Assembly: GCA_027038695.1 (NCBI GenBank)
Contig: JALWHA010000339.1
Location: forward strand, 1 to 6,486
Direction of reading: 5' to 3'
Length of the DNA stretch: 6,486 nucleotides
Source of the DNA: Acidobacteriota bacterium
GTDB taxonomy: Bacteria; Acidobacteriota; Holophagae; Thermotomaculales; Thermotomaculaceae
Shown: one piece after another, positions 1 through 6,356 of the stretch
Layout: each line of letters opens with the position of its first letter
Numbering within the stretch: position 1 is the first letter of the stretch
Position numbers and translations under genes: made by a program
Notes under the pieces: model-generated
What the model was told of the DNA's origin: nothing
Database searches by the model: none
Seen by the model: only the letters and a program-made list of their open reading frames with translations

Positions 1-570
1 GTCTTCCAATTCGTTTTTTATTTTTCCCATACCTATGGCATGAGCCAGGGGAGCGTATATATCAAGAGTTTCTTTTGCAATTCTTTTTTGTTTATGTTCA
101 GGCATTGCATCAAGGGTTCTCATATTGTCCAGCCTGTCTGCTAATTTGATTATAAGCACCCTCGGGTCTTTTGCCATTGATACAAGAAGTTTTCTGAAAT
201 TTACACTTTCTTTTTCTTCTTTGCTTACACTTTCTATTGCCGATACCTTTGTTAAACCGTCAACAAGTTGCGCTACATCTTTACCGAATTCTTCTTCTAT
301 CTCGCTTAAAGGGGTATCCGTATCTTCAACAACATCATGCAAGAAAGCAGCCGCAATGCTTTCGATGTCAAGTCTATGGTTTGCAACAATATATGCTACC
401 CCAGTAGGATGAATAATATAAGGCTGTCCTGATTTTCTTAAAACAAATTTATGTTTTTTTGACGCATATGCATATGCCTTGTGTAATAAAAATGTATCTC
501 CGTCCGGGTGATGCTCTTTAAATATTTCTTCAATATCGTTAACCCTTACGATTTTGTATTTATTTTCCAT
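1..570 (-). CDS. spoT: RelA/SpoT homologue (RSH), bifunctional-type (p)ppGpp synthetase/hydrolase, N-terminal part only
   Basis: This is the first 190 residues of a long RSH protein; the rest lies beyond the left window edge. RSH enzymes make and degrade the stringent-response alarmone (p)ppGpp in the cytosol. The visible part is the HD hydrolase domain. Seen motifs are RKSGQPYIIHP (45-55), HDVVEDT (78-84, with His78-Asp79 and Glu82-Asp83), NFRKLL (124-129), KLADRLDNMRTL (142-153) and the start of the LAH...ELED helix (175-190). The metal-binding His/Asp set (His54, His78, Asp79, Asp145) is intact, so hydrolysis should work, which fits SpoT/Rel rather than a hydrolase-dead RelA. The synthetase and C-terminal regulatory domains cannot be seen. 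Two positions differ from the usual family motifs: Asp148 where His is common (RLHNM) and Ala178 where Arg is common (LAHRLG). The ATG start is supported by an AGGGG ribosome site at 577-581. The family call is firm; the choice between the names spoT and rel is not. Confidence 0.95.
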   Translation of the reverse strand, partial: MENKYKIVRVNDIEEIFKEHHPDGDTFLLHKAYAYASKKHKFVLRKSGQPYIIHPTGVAYIVANHRLDIESIAAAFLHDVVEDTDTPLSEIEEEFGKDVAQLVDGLTKVSAIESVSKEEKESVNFRKLLVSMAKDPRVLIIKLADRLDNMRTLDAMPEHKQKRIAKETLDIYAPLAHAIGMGKIKNELED

Positions 571-585
571 AGCTTTCCCCTGAAT

Positions 586-624
586 AAAAAAAAATAGGGA
601 TAGGAGAAAATCCTATCCCTATTT
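586..624 (-). terminator. Rho-independent terminator after secF
   Basis: A perfect 14-bp inverted repeat (592-605 paired with 611-624) encloses a 5-base loop. On the minus strand it is followed by a U tract: plus-strand A run 586-594, of which three bases also pair in the stem. It lies 12 bases past the secF stop codon and closes the tgt-yajC-secD-secF transcript. Only 15 bases separate the end of the U tract from the RSH start codon, and the RSH ribosome site lies in that gap. On the plus strand there is no matching U tract, so it appears one-directional. Confidence 0.9.
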
Positions 625-653
625 AATATAAGTCGTTTATTTGACTTTGTAAA
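625..653 (-). promoter_or_regulatory. Putative sigma70-type promoter for the RSH gene
   Basis: On the minus strand a TTTACA -35 element (648-653, 5 of 6 consensus matches) and a TATATT -10 element (625-630, 5 of 6) are separated by exactly 17 bases. The -35 lies in the last codons of secF and the -10 abuts the terminator stem. The start point would fall near 616-619, inside the stem. The transcript would then begin with a shortened hairpin of about 9 bp and have a leader of roughly 48 bases before the RSH start. This is called by eye; AT-rich sequence gives chance matches, but both elements and the spacing are good. Confidence 0.6.
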
Positions 654-1806
654 CCTTTTGTTCAATAAAATAAAAAATCGGGCTTGCAATGTAGATTGAA
701 GAATATGTTCCTACTATAATTCCCACCAATAAAGGGAATGAGAAACCTTTTAATGCAACGCCGCCGAAAAAGAAGAGGACAACAACAACAAACAAAGTTG
801 TTAATGAGGTTAAAAGTGTCCTTGAGAGGGTTTGGTTGATACTAATATTGATTATGTCAAATAACTTTGCAGTTTTCATTAATTTGATATTTTCTCTTAT
901 CCTGTCAAAAACAACAATTGTATCGTTTAATGAGTAACCTACAATTGTCAAGAATGCCGCAACAACAGGTAATGTAAACTCCTGTTTAAAAACGGCAAAA
1001 AAACCTAAAGTAATGATTACGTCGTGGACCAACGCAAGAATAGCACCTATAGCGTAATCAAACTTAAATCTTATGGCAACGTAAATTAAAATTGCTATTA
1101 AAGCCATAATTATTGCGGTTACTGCCTTTTCCGTCTGCTCTACCGATATGCTCGGGCTGAATGTATCAACCTTGAGGATTATGTAGTTCCCGGCATAAAA
1201 GTTGTTTTTAATAAAGTTTTTTACATCCTCGTTTTTTACATATTTAATTGCCTCATCAACCGAATTGAAAAAGTCGTTCTTTTTATTTCTTGCTTTAATT
1301 ATTTCCCCGGCTATCTGGCTATACTGGTCTTTATCTTTGTCAACGCCCACCGTAGATAGCTTGTCTAACTTCAAAACGTTTGCTTTTCTTAAAATATCCG
1401 CTAAGTCTGTTTTACTAACCTTATTTATGTCGTGTTTCCCTGTAGGGGTATTTTCATTTGCCGCTTTTACGAGGATACCGGTTATCCTCTTTGCCACCGC
1501 GCTACCTACTGATGTTTCGTCTCCTTCCCTGCCTTTGATCTTGATGATATATTCAGGATATTTGCCCGGAGTTTTTACCCGGACGATCTGGACGTGTTTA
1601 AATCCGCTTTTAGCAAATAGTGTCCTTAAATCGTCAACTGTTACATTATCTTTAAATTTTATCTGAACTTCCGTTCCACCTACAAACTGTACACCCTTTT
1701 GAATGCCTAAAGTTAAAACCGCTATAATTGAAGCGATTATAAACAACATGGATATTGACATTGCGATGTACCTTATTCCCATAAAATTAATATCTCTTTT
1801 TAACAT
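637..1806 (-). CDS. secF: Protein translocase subunit SecF
   Basis: SecF pairs with SecD in the inner membrane. The two use the proton gradient to help pull secreted proteins across after SecYEG/SecA insertion. Seen here: a first membrane helix (about 12-33), a large periplasmic domain (about 36-225), then five more helices (about 226-380). Family motifs in the membrane part are clear: FVGGTEVQIKF (41-51), AHDVIITLG-like LVHDVIITLG (259-268), GYSLNDTIVVFDRIRENIK (290-308) and GTYSSIYIASP (366-376). Asp295 and the DRIRE stretch (301-305) form the conserved proton-relay region. At 389 residues it is longer than E. coli SecF (323), with the excess in the periplasmic loop. The usual VGPxVG motif before the second helix is replaced by FSPSIS (216-221). 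A GGGGTGA ribosome site overlaps the secD stop codon, so translation is probably coupled to secD. An intrinsic terminator follows. Confidence 0.97.
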   Translation of the reverse strand: MLKRDINFMGIRYIAMSISMLFIIASIIAVLTLGIQKGVQFVGGTEVQIKFKDNVTVDDLRTLFAKSGFKHVQIVRVKTPGKYPEYIIKIKGREGDETSVGSAVAKRITGILVKAANENTPTGKHDINKVSKTDLADILRKANVLKLDKLSTVGVDKDKDQYSQIAGEIIKARNKKNDFFNSVDEAIKYVKNEDVKNFIKNNFYAGNYIILKVDTFSPSISVEQTEKAVTAIIMALIAILIYVAIRFKFDYAIGAILALVHDVIITLGFFAVFKQEFTLPVVAAFLTIVGYSLNDTIVVFDRIRENIKLMKTAKLFDIINISINQTLSRTLLTSLTTLFVVVVLFFFGGVALKGFSFPLLVGIIVGTYSSIYIASPIFYFIEQKVYKVK

Positions 1807-1817
1807 TTTTTCACCCC

Positions 1818-3356
1818 TTAAATACTCAGCGTTTCAGAGTTTTTTCTAATTGATAGAACAATGTCAAATATCAACTTGGAAACAAATATTGCGGTAAATA
1901 AACTGGCTATAATACCTAATGACAGGGTTACCGCAAAGCCTTTAACCGGTCCTGTACCGTATTGGAAGAGAAAAACTGCCGCTATTAAAGTTGTTATGTT
2001 TCCGTCTAAAACTGCCGATAACCCCTTGGTAAACCCGGTGTCAATTGCTGCTCGGGGAGTTTTACCTAAAGCTAGTTCTTCTTTGATTCTCTCAAAGATA
2101 ATAACGTTTGCGTCAACAGCCATACCGATTGTGAGGATGAAACCTGCAATGCCCGGTAATGTTAAAGTTGCATGAAAGTAAGCAAGTCCACCTAAAAGGT
2201 AAAGCATATTAAGAATCAACGCAATATCGGCATTCAGGCCGGCAAGTTTGTAGTAAAAAAGCATAAATCCCATTACTATGATTAATCCCCATATTGCAGA
2301 TTTAATACCTTTTCTAATAGAATCCCTTCCTAAAGACGGGCCTACAGTCCTTTCTTCCAAAAAGGTCATGGATGCAGGCAAAGCACCTGACCTTAACTTA
2401 ATTGCAAGATCTTCAGCGTCATCTACCGAAAATTTTCCTGTTATCTCCGCTGTCGGGCTGTTTATCTGTTCGTTTATTCTCGGTGCGGAGATAACTTTTT
2501 TATCAAGGATAATTGCAAGCCTTTCTCCTACATGTTCCCCGGTTACTTTTGAGAATTTTTGTACTCCTGCTTTATTTAAAGAAAAAGAAACCGCTGGCGA
2601 GCCGTACTGATCTGTTGATCTTCTCGCTGTTTTAATGTCGTTACCGTTAAGTTCAACTCTTTCCTTAACTATATAAAATTGCTTTCCGTCTTCTCCCGGT
2701 AAAATGGTTGTTCCCTCAGGGAGTTTTCCGTTATGTGCTTTAAGCGCCATATCTTTTGAAGGGTAGGGGTTCGGGTCAGCAAGCAACCTTAATTCAAGCC
2801 ATCCCGGTTCTGACAGGTTCTTTTTAATCCTTTCTGAATTTTCAACCCCGGGAAGCTCAATGACAATCCTATCGCTTTCAAGCCCCTGCCTTTGAATAAC
2901 AGGCTCTGCTACACCGTATTCGTCAACCCTGTTTGTGATGATTAGAAGAGCCTGTTTCATTGCCTGTTTTGAAATCTCTTTTTTCTGTGATTCTTTCATA
3001 GTGAATTCAAAACTTCCGTTACCCAATTCTTTCATTGAATACCCTGCCATGTAAGATTTAAACTTATCCTTTGCCTTTTCTATTTTATCCTGAGGGATAC
3101 CTTCTACGAGGATTTTTAAATCTTTTTTATCTTCTGTTATTTTTGAAAATTCAATTTTTTCATCTTTTAACATGTATTCAAGGTTTGACTTACTATTGTC
3201 CAATTCCGCACGCCATGCTTCTTCTAAGTTAACTTTAAGCACCATATGAATACCGCCTCTCAGGTCAAGGCCTAAGTTGATCTTTTCCTGAGGGGGATAA
3301 ACATAGTAAATAGCCCCCACGGTTAGAAGTACGACTAACAAGATTCTCCATTTCAT
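1818..3356 (-). CDS. secD: Protein translocase subunit SecD
   Basis: SecD is the larger half of the SecDF accessory translocase of the inner membrane, an RND-fold protein that uses proton flow to complete export of proteins into the periplasm. In order: membrane helix 1 (about 4-19), the conserved INLGLDLRGG motif (26-35), a periplasmic head and base region containing ITNRVDEYGVAEP (140-152) and RIVIELPG (163-170), the hinge motif TVGPSLG (337-343), then five helices in the C-terminal 160 residues. The fourth-helix motif GMAVDANVIIFERIKEEL (411-428) carries Asp415, the expected proton-relay aspartate. Its 512 residues are about 100 fewer than E. coli SecD, a length seen in many other phyla. 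The ATG is preceded by AAGGAG about 11 bases upstream. It lies 27 bases after yajC and 11 before secF. I see no truncation or frameshift. Confidence 0.98.
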   Translation of the reverse strand: MKWRILLVVLLTVGAIYYVYPPQEKINLGLDLRGGIHMVLKVNLEEAWRAELDNSKSNLEYMLKDEKIEFSKITEDKKDLKILVEGIPQDKIEKAKDKFKSYMAGYSMKELGNGSFEFTMKESQKKEISKQAMKQALLIITNRVDEYGVAEPVIQRQGLESDRIVIELPGVENSERIKKNLSEPGWLELRLLADPNPYPSKDMALKAHNGKLPEGTTILPGEDGKQFYIVKERVELNGNDIKTARRSTDQYGSPAVSFSLNKAGVQKFSKVTGEHVGERLAIILDKKVISAPRINEQINSPTAEITGKFSVDDAEDLAIKLRSGALPASMTFLEERTVGPSLGRDSIRKGIKSAIWGLIIVMGFMLFYYKLAGLNADIALILNMLYLLGGLAYFHATLTLPGIAGFILTIGMAVDANVIIFERIKEELALGKTPRAAIDTGFTKGLSAVLDGNITTLIAAVFLFQYGTGPVKGFAVTLSLGIIASLFTAIFVSKLIFDIVLSIRKNSETLSI

Positions 3357-3383
3357 AACTTTTTTCTCTCCTTAAAAATAATT

Positions 3384-3710
3384 TTAATTTTTATTTTGCT
3401 CTTGATTAGGTTGAAGGCCGGCAATGGCTGCCTTTGAAACGGTTAATTTAACGTCTTTGCTCACTTTTAAATGTATCACCGATTCTCCCACATAGGCAAT
3501 GTCACCGTAAATACCGCCTGTGGTAATAACTTTATCTCCTACTTTTAAATTGTTTCTTAATTGATCCAGAGCTTTTTGTCTTTTTGTTTGAGGTCTTATT
3601 AAAAGGAAATAAAAAATAAAAAAGAGAACAATTAACGGAAAAATCTGAATTAAAAAACTTTGCTGTCCGGCAGCCTGTCCGGTACCAGCGTACGCCAATG
3701 TTTCAAACAC
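3384..3710 (-). CDS. yajC: Sec translocase accessory protein YajC
   Basis: YajC is a small single-span inner-membrane protein that associates with SecD-SecF and the YidC insertase; it is usually dispensable. The 108 residues show a short N-terminal tail rich in Gly and Gln, one membrane helix (about 19-38), the family signature LIRPQTKRQK (37-46), and a cytoplasmic domain with LKVGDKVITTGGIYGDI (55-71), which matches the YajC pattern well. Length is normal for the family (E. coli 110). The start codon is GTG. It is supported by a nearly ideal ribosome site (GGAGGTG, 3716-3722) and by the one-base overlap with the tgt stop codon (TAGTG), with no in-frame ATG nearby. The overlap suggests coupled translation with tgt. 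Confidence 0.96.
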   Translation of the reverse strand: MFETLAYAGTGQAAGQQSFLIQIFPLIVLFFIFYFLLIRPQTKRQKALDQLRNNLKVGDKVITTGGIYGDIAYVGESVIHLKVSKDVKLTVSKAAIAGLQPNQEQNKN

Positions 3711-4843
3711 TAAAACACCTCCGAATTTTTTTTGTAATTATTTAAAAAACTTCTTTTATACTCGCTAAACTTCCCTTGTTCAATAGAATTCCTGATCTCC
3801 TCCATTAGTCTGAGAAAAAACCTTACATTATGAATGGTGTTTAGAACTGCCGAAAGAATTTCTTTTGAATGAAAAAGATGTCTTAAATATGCTCTTGAAA
3901 AGTTTTTGCAAGTGTAACAGTCACACTCTTCTTCAATTGGTTTTTCGTCAAGTTTAAATTCTTCCCTTTTTATATTTATCGGGCCCTGTTTTGTGAAAAG
4001 CTGTCCGTTTCTTGCGTTCCGCGTAGGAAGAACGCAGTCAAACATATCAACACCCTGTTCAACCGCATAAAGAATATCTTCAGGTTTGCCTACACCCATA
4101 AGGTACCGAGGTTTATCATCAGGAAGCCATTCCACCGAATAACTTAAAACATCATACATTAAATTTTTAGGTTCTCCTACCGATAATCCTCCTATAGCAT
4201 AACCGTCAAACCCGATTTCAATAAGTTCAGATGTTGCTTTTCTCCTTAATTCCTTTATCATTCCTCCCTGTACTATTCCAAATTGATACCTTCCGTCTTT
4301 TTCAACCGAGAAATTCCATGCATTTCTTGCTCGTTTTGCCCACTTTGTGGTTAATGCTAAAGAAAGGTTAATGTAATCGTATGTTGAAGGGTAGGGAGGG
4401 CATTCGTCAAGAACCATAACGATATCAGAGTTTAAAGAATTTTGTATATCCAATGCAATTTCAGGGGATAAGAATTTTCTGCTTCCGTCTAAATGAGATT
4501 TAAACTCAACTCCTTCTTCACTTATTTTCCTTAATTCTGAGAGGCTGAATACCTGGTAACCGCCGCTATCTGTTAGTATGGGCTTATTCCAGTTCATAAA
4601 TTTGTGCAAACCGCCTAATTTTTCAATGATTTTGTATCCCGGCCTTAAAAAAAGGTGGTAGGTGTTTCCTAAAATCACCTGTGCGTTACAATTATTTAAC
4701 TGTTCGGGCGTTAAGGCTTTTACGGTAGCCTGTGTTCCTACAGGCATAAAAATAGGGGTTTCAATATCTCCGTGCGCGGTTTTCAAAACTCCCCTTCTTG
4801 CCTTTGTATCACAGTCTTTTTTTAGTAACTTATATCCAAACAT
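3710..4843 (-). CDS. tgt: Queuine/preQ1 tRNA-guanine transglycosylase
   Basis: Tgt swaps guanine 34 in the anticodon wobble position of tRNAs with GUN anticodons (Asp, Asn, His, Tyr) for the queuosine precursor preQ1, in the cytosol. The 377 residues cover the complete TIM-barrel enzyme, the same length class as E. coli Tgt. Visible key residues are the general base Asp92 in TDSGGYQVFSL (91-101), the substrate-pocket stretches FGIVQGG (188-194) and AIGGLSVGEP (216-225), the nucleophile Asp269 in MFDCVLPTRNARNG (267-280), and the zinc ligands Cys307, Cys309, Cys312 and His338 in the CxCxxC...H arrangement. Spacing of nucleophile and zinc ligands agrees with the known Zymomonas enzyme. The ATG has an AAGGGG ribosome site six bases upstream. 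It is the first gene of the tgt-yajC-secD-secF group. queA, a frequent neighbour, is not upstream; the divergent pal gene is there instead. Confidence 0.98.
   Translation of the reverse strand: MFGYKLLKKDCDTKARRGVLKTAHGDIETPIFMPVGTQATVKALTPEQLNNCNAQVILGNTYHLFLRPGYKIIEKLGGLHKFMNWNKPILTDSGGYQVFSLSELRKISEEGVEFKSHLDGSRKFLSPEIALDIQNSLNSDIVMVLDECPPYPSTYDYINLSLALTTKWAKRARNAWNFSVEKDGRYQFGIVQGGMIKELRRKATSELIEIGFDGYAIGGLSVGEPKNLMYDVLSYSVEWLPDDKPRYLMGVGKPEDILYAVEQGVDMFDCVLPTRNARNGQLFTKQGPINIKREEFKLDEKPIEEECDCYTCKNFSRAYLRHLFHSKEILSAVLNTIHNVRFFLRLMEEIRNSIEQGKFSEYKRSFLNNYKKNSEVF
3716..3722 (-). promoter_or_regulatory. Ribosome binding site that fixes the yajC GTG start
   Basis: On the minus strand GGAGGTG lies inside the last codons of tgt, five bases before the GTG start of yajC. 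It is among the best anti-SD matches in the window and justifies choosing the unusual start codon. Confidence 0.8.
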
Positions 4844-4866
4844 AATTTACCCCTTCAGAGATATAA

Positions 4867-4895
4867 ATATTAACACAACATATTAATTGTTTCAA
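4867..4895 (-). promoter_or_regulatory. Putative promoter of the tgt-yajC-secD-secF operon
   Basis: On the minus strand TTGAAA (4890-4895, 5 of 6) is followed after 17 bases by TAATAT (4867-4872, 4 of 6), preceded by TGT, an extended -10 feature. The start point would be near 4860, leaving a leader of about 17 bases that just contains the tgt ribosome site. The -35 overlaps an inverted repeat. Called by eye in very AT-rich sequence. Confidence 0.5.
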
Positions 4896-4899
4896 TTAA
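4883..4899. repeat. Small inverted repeat in the tgt/pal divergent promoter region
   Basis: TTAATTG (4883-4889) and its exact complement CAATTAA (4893-4899) flank a 3-base centre. The repeat covers the predicted tgt -35 element, where a repressor or activator could bind. The same heptamer recurs at 4948-4954, in the spacer of the pal promoter. It is short and AT-only except for one base per arm, so chance is possible; operator function is inference. Confidence 0.35.
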
Positions 4900-4934
4900 C
4901 AAAACTGTTTACGTTAAATAAATCATTTAAAATT

Positions 4935-4962
4935 TTGAGAATTAGGTTTAATTGAATATAAT
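4935..4962 (+). promoter_or_regulatory. Strong putative sigma70-type promoter for pal
   Basis: TTGAGA (4935-4940, 5 of 6) and a perfect TATAAT (4957-4962) are 16 bases apart. The start point would be around 4968-4970, giving a leader of some 26 bases that holds the pal ribosome site AGGGGG (4985-4990). This is the best promoter match in the window and would drive pal, cpoB and the following kinase gene. The remaining intergenic bases hold no other feature I can support. Confidence 0.7.
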
Positions 4963-4995
4963 AGTAAAAAGAAAAGAAACCTTCAGGGGGATTAT

Positions 4996-5553
4996 ATGAA
5001 AAAGATTTTGATTTTACTCTTATTTGTTTCGGTGGCGGTAACTATCTCGTGTCACAAAAAGGTTGAACCTAAACCGCAGAAGCAAACAGTTAGGCAGCCT
5101 GTTACTCGTCCTGAAAAGAAACAAAACCTTGAAAATACCGAGATCAATGAAAATACTATGGTAGAACAGAAAAAGAATGATTTTAATTCCAAATCGGTTG
5201 ACCAATTAAATAAGGAAAACATTCTGGAAGATGTTTATTTTGATTTTGACAAATCAACTCTTACCATAAAAACAAGAAAGGTTTTGAAAAGGCATGCTCA
5301 ATGGCTTAAAGAACATCCAACAGTTAAGATTTTGATAGAAGGTCATTGTGACGAAAGGGGAACAGAACAGTATAATCTTGCTTTAGGTGACAGAAGAGCA
5401 CATGCTGTAAAAAATTACCTTGTATCTTTAGGCATCTCTCCCGATAGAATGAAAACCATCAGTTTCGGGGAAATGTTTCCTAAAGTCAAGGGCCACAATG
5501 AATGGGCTTGGTCTCAAAACAGAAGATGTCATTTTGTGATTATTTCAAAATAA
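4996..5553 (+). CDS. pal: Peptidoglycan-associated lipoprotein Pal
   Basis: Pal is an outer-membrane lipoprotein that grips peptidoglycan and, through the Tol proteins, keeps the outer membrane attached during division. The 185 residues begin with a lipoprotein signal peptide (1-18; lipobox T-I-S-Cys19, slightly off the usual Leu at -3). A flexible linker rich in Lys, Gln, Glu and Asn follows (20-75). The rest is an OmpA-like domain with VYFDFDKSTL (80-89), IEGHCDERGTEQYN (114-127) and LGDRRAHAVKNYL (130-142). Asp119 and Arg134 are the expected ligands for the meso-diaminopimelate peptide. The C-terminal GHNEWAWSQNRRCHFVI block closely follows E. coli Pal. A Cys118 inside the ligand loop replaces the Ala of E. 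coli. The start has AGGGGG five bases upstream. cpoB follows after 22 bases. tolQRAB are not upstream, so pal has its own promoter here. Confidence 0.96.
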   Translation: MKKILILLLFVSVAVTISCHKKVEPKPQKQTVRQPVTRPEKKQNLENTEINENTMVEQKKNDFNSKSVDQLNKENILEDVYFDFDKSTLTIKTRKVLKRHAQWLKEHPTVKILIEGHCDERGTEQYNLALGDRRAHAVKNYLVSLGISPDRMKTISFGEMFPKVKGHNEWAWSQNRRCHFVIISK

Positions 5554-5575
5554 ATTATAAAGGCGAGGTGAATAT

Positions 5576-6355
5576 ATGAAGAAAATTGTTGTGTTAATGT
5601 TAATTTCCCTTTTTTTGGTCGGTTGTGTTGACAATACTAAAACGGCTCAGGATTTAAACGATATAAAAGACCAGCTCTGGAAGGTGCAGGCTCAACAAAG
5701 CGAGGAATTGAAAAGGTTAAAACAGCTTGAGGAAAAAAATAACACCCAGAATACTGACACAGGAGTAAATGCCGATATTGCGGCTACCCAGCAGGATATA
5801 CAGGATAGTATAAATGCTATCTTAGAAAGGATAAAAGAGTTAAACGACAAAGTTACCTTCTTATTGACAAAGTTATCAGCAATGCAAAATTCAAATATCA
5901 ACAATAATCAGAACCCGAATAATATCGAGAACGGCCAAAATACAGTAAACAATCAACCCCTAAACGGGATAAACAATCCCGACGCTTTGTTTTCTCAAGC
6001 GTACGCTGATTATATGAAAGGCAATTATGATATTGCTATTATAGAATTTAAAGATTACATTGCTAAATTCAGCAATTCCGAAAAGGTTGATAATGCTTAC
6101 TATTGGCTAGGGCTCTGTTATTTTGAAAAAGAGAAATACAGAGACGCAATAGACAGTTTTGACAAAATCATAAAAGATTACCCTGATTCAGATGTTCTTG
6201 CCTCGGCAATGTTAAAAAAAGGCCTTGCTTTGTTTGAGATGGGGGCAGCTGGCATGGGAGCCGTACAATTGCAGGAGTTAATTGAAAAATTCCCTATGTC
6301 AAAAGAAGCTAATCTCGCAAGGAAAAAATTAGACGCATTGCACATAGCAAATTGA
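5576..6355 (+). CDS. cpoB: Tol-Pal system protein CpoB/YbgF, predicted lipoprotein with TPR repeats
   Basis: CpoB (YbgF) helps coordinate outer-membrane constriction with peptidoglycan synthesis at division and works with the Tol-Pal machine. The 259 residues are laid out as follows: signal peptide with a good lipobox (LVGCys17), a Gln/Glu/Lys-rich helical stretch likely to form a coiled coil (about 21-100), an Asn-rich linker (105-134, 15 of 30 residues Asn), and three tetratricopeptide repeats (about 136-169, 172-207 and 209-245) with typical AYYWLGLCYFEKEKYRDAI-like repeats. The architecture and the position just after pal match the family. E. coli CpoB is a soluble periplasmic protein, whereas this copy should be lipid-anchored. 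The start has GAGGTG five bases upstream. The next gene begins one base after the stop, so translation is probably coupled. A BamD-like or other TPR lipoprotein is the less likely alternative. Confidence 0.9.
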   Translation: MKKIVVLMLISLFLVGCVDNTKTAQDLNDIKDQLWKVQAQQSEELKRLKQLEEKNNTQNTDTGVNADIAATQQDIQDSINAILERIKELNDKVTFLLTKLSAMQNSNINNNQNPNNIENGQNTVNNQPLNGINNPDALFSQAYADYMKGNYDIAIIEFKDYIAKFSNSEKVDNAYYWLGLCYFEKEKYRDAIDSFDKIIKDYPDSDVLASAMLKKGLALFEMGAAGMGAVQLQELIEKFPMSKEANLARKKLDALHIAN

Positions 6356-6356
6356 T

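Noticed and set aside
125..412. A 95-codon Ser/Leu-rich plus-strand open frame opposite the RSH gene.
   Set aside because: The minus strand encodes the conserved HD hydrolase domain here; the plus-strand peptide is low-complexity and has no ribosome site or family match.
1202..1666. A 154-codon plus-strand open frame, hydrophobic in parts, opposite secF.
   Set aside because: It lies entirely antisense to the well-supported secF periplasmic domain, resembles no family I know, and its hydrophobic Leu/Phe/Ser-rich content is what the reverse of Lys/Glu/Asn-rich coding gives.
1861..2610. Two plus-strand open frames (1861-2175 and 2278-2610) opposite secD.
   Set aside because: Both are reverse-strand shadows of conserved SecD coding sequence and show no recognisable domain.
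4844..4995. A riboswitch (for example preQ1) controlling tgt or pal.
   Set aside because: The predicted tgt leader is only about 17 bases, too short for an aptamer, and no pseudoknot-like or terminator structure is visible in the gap.
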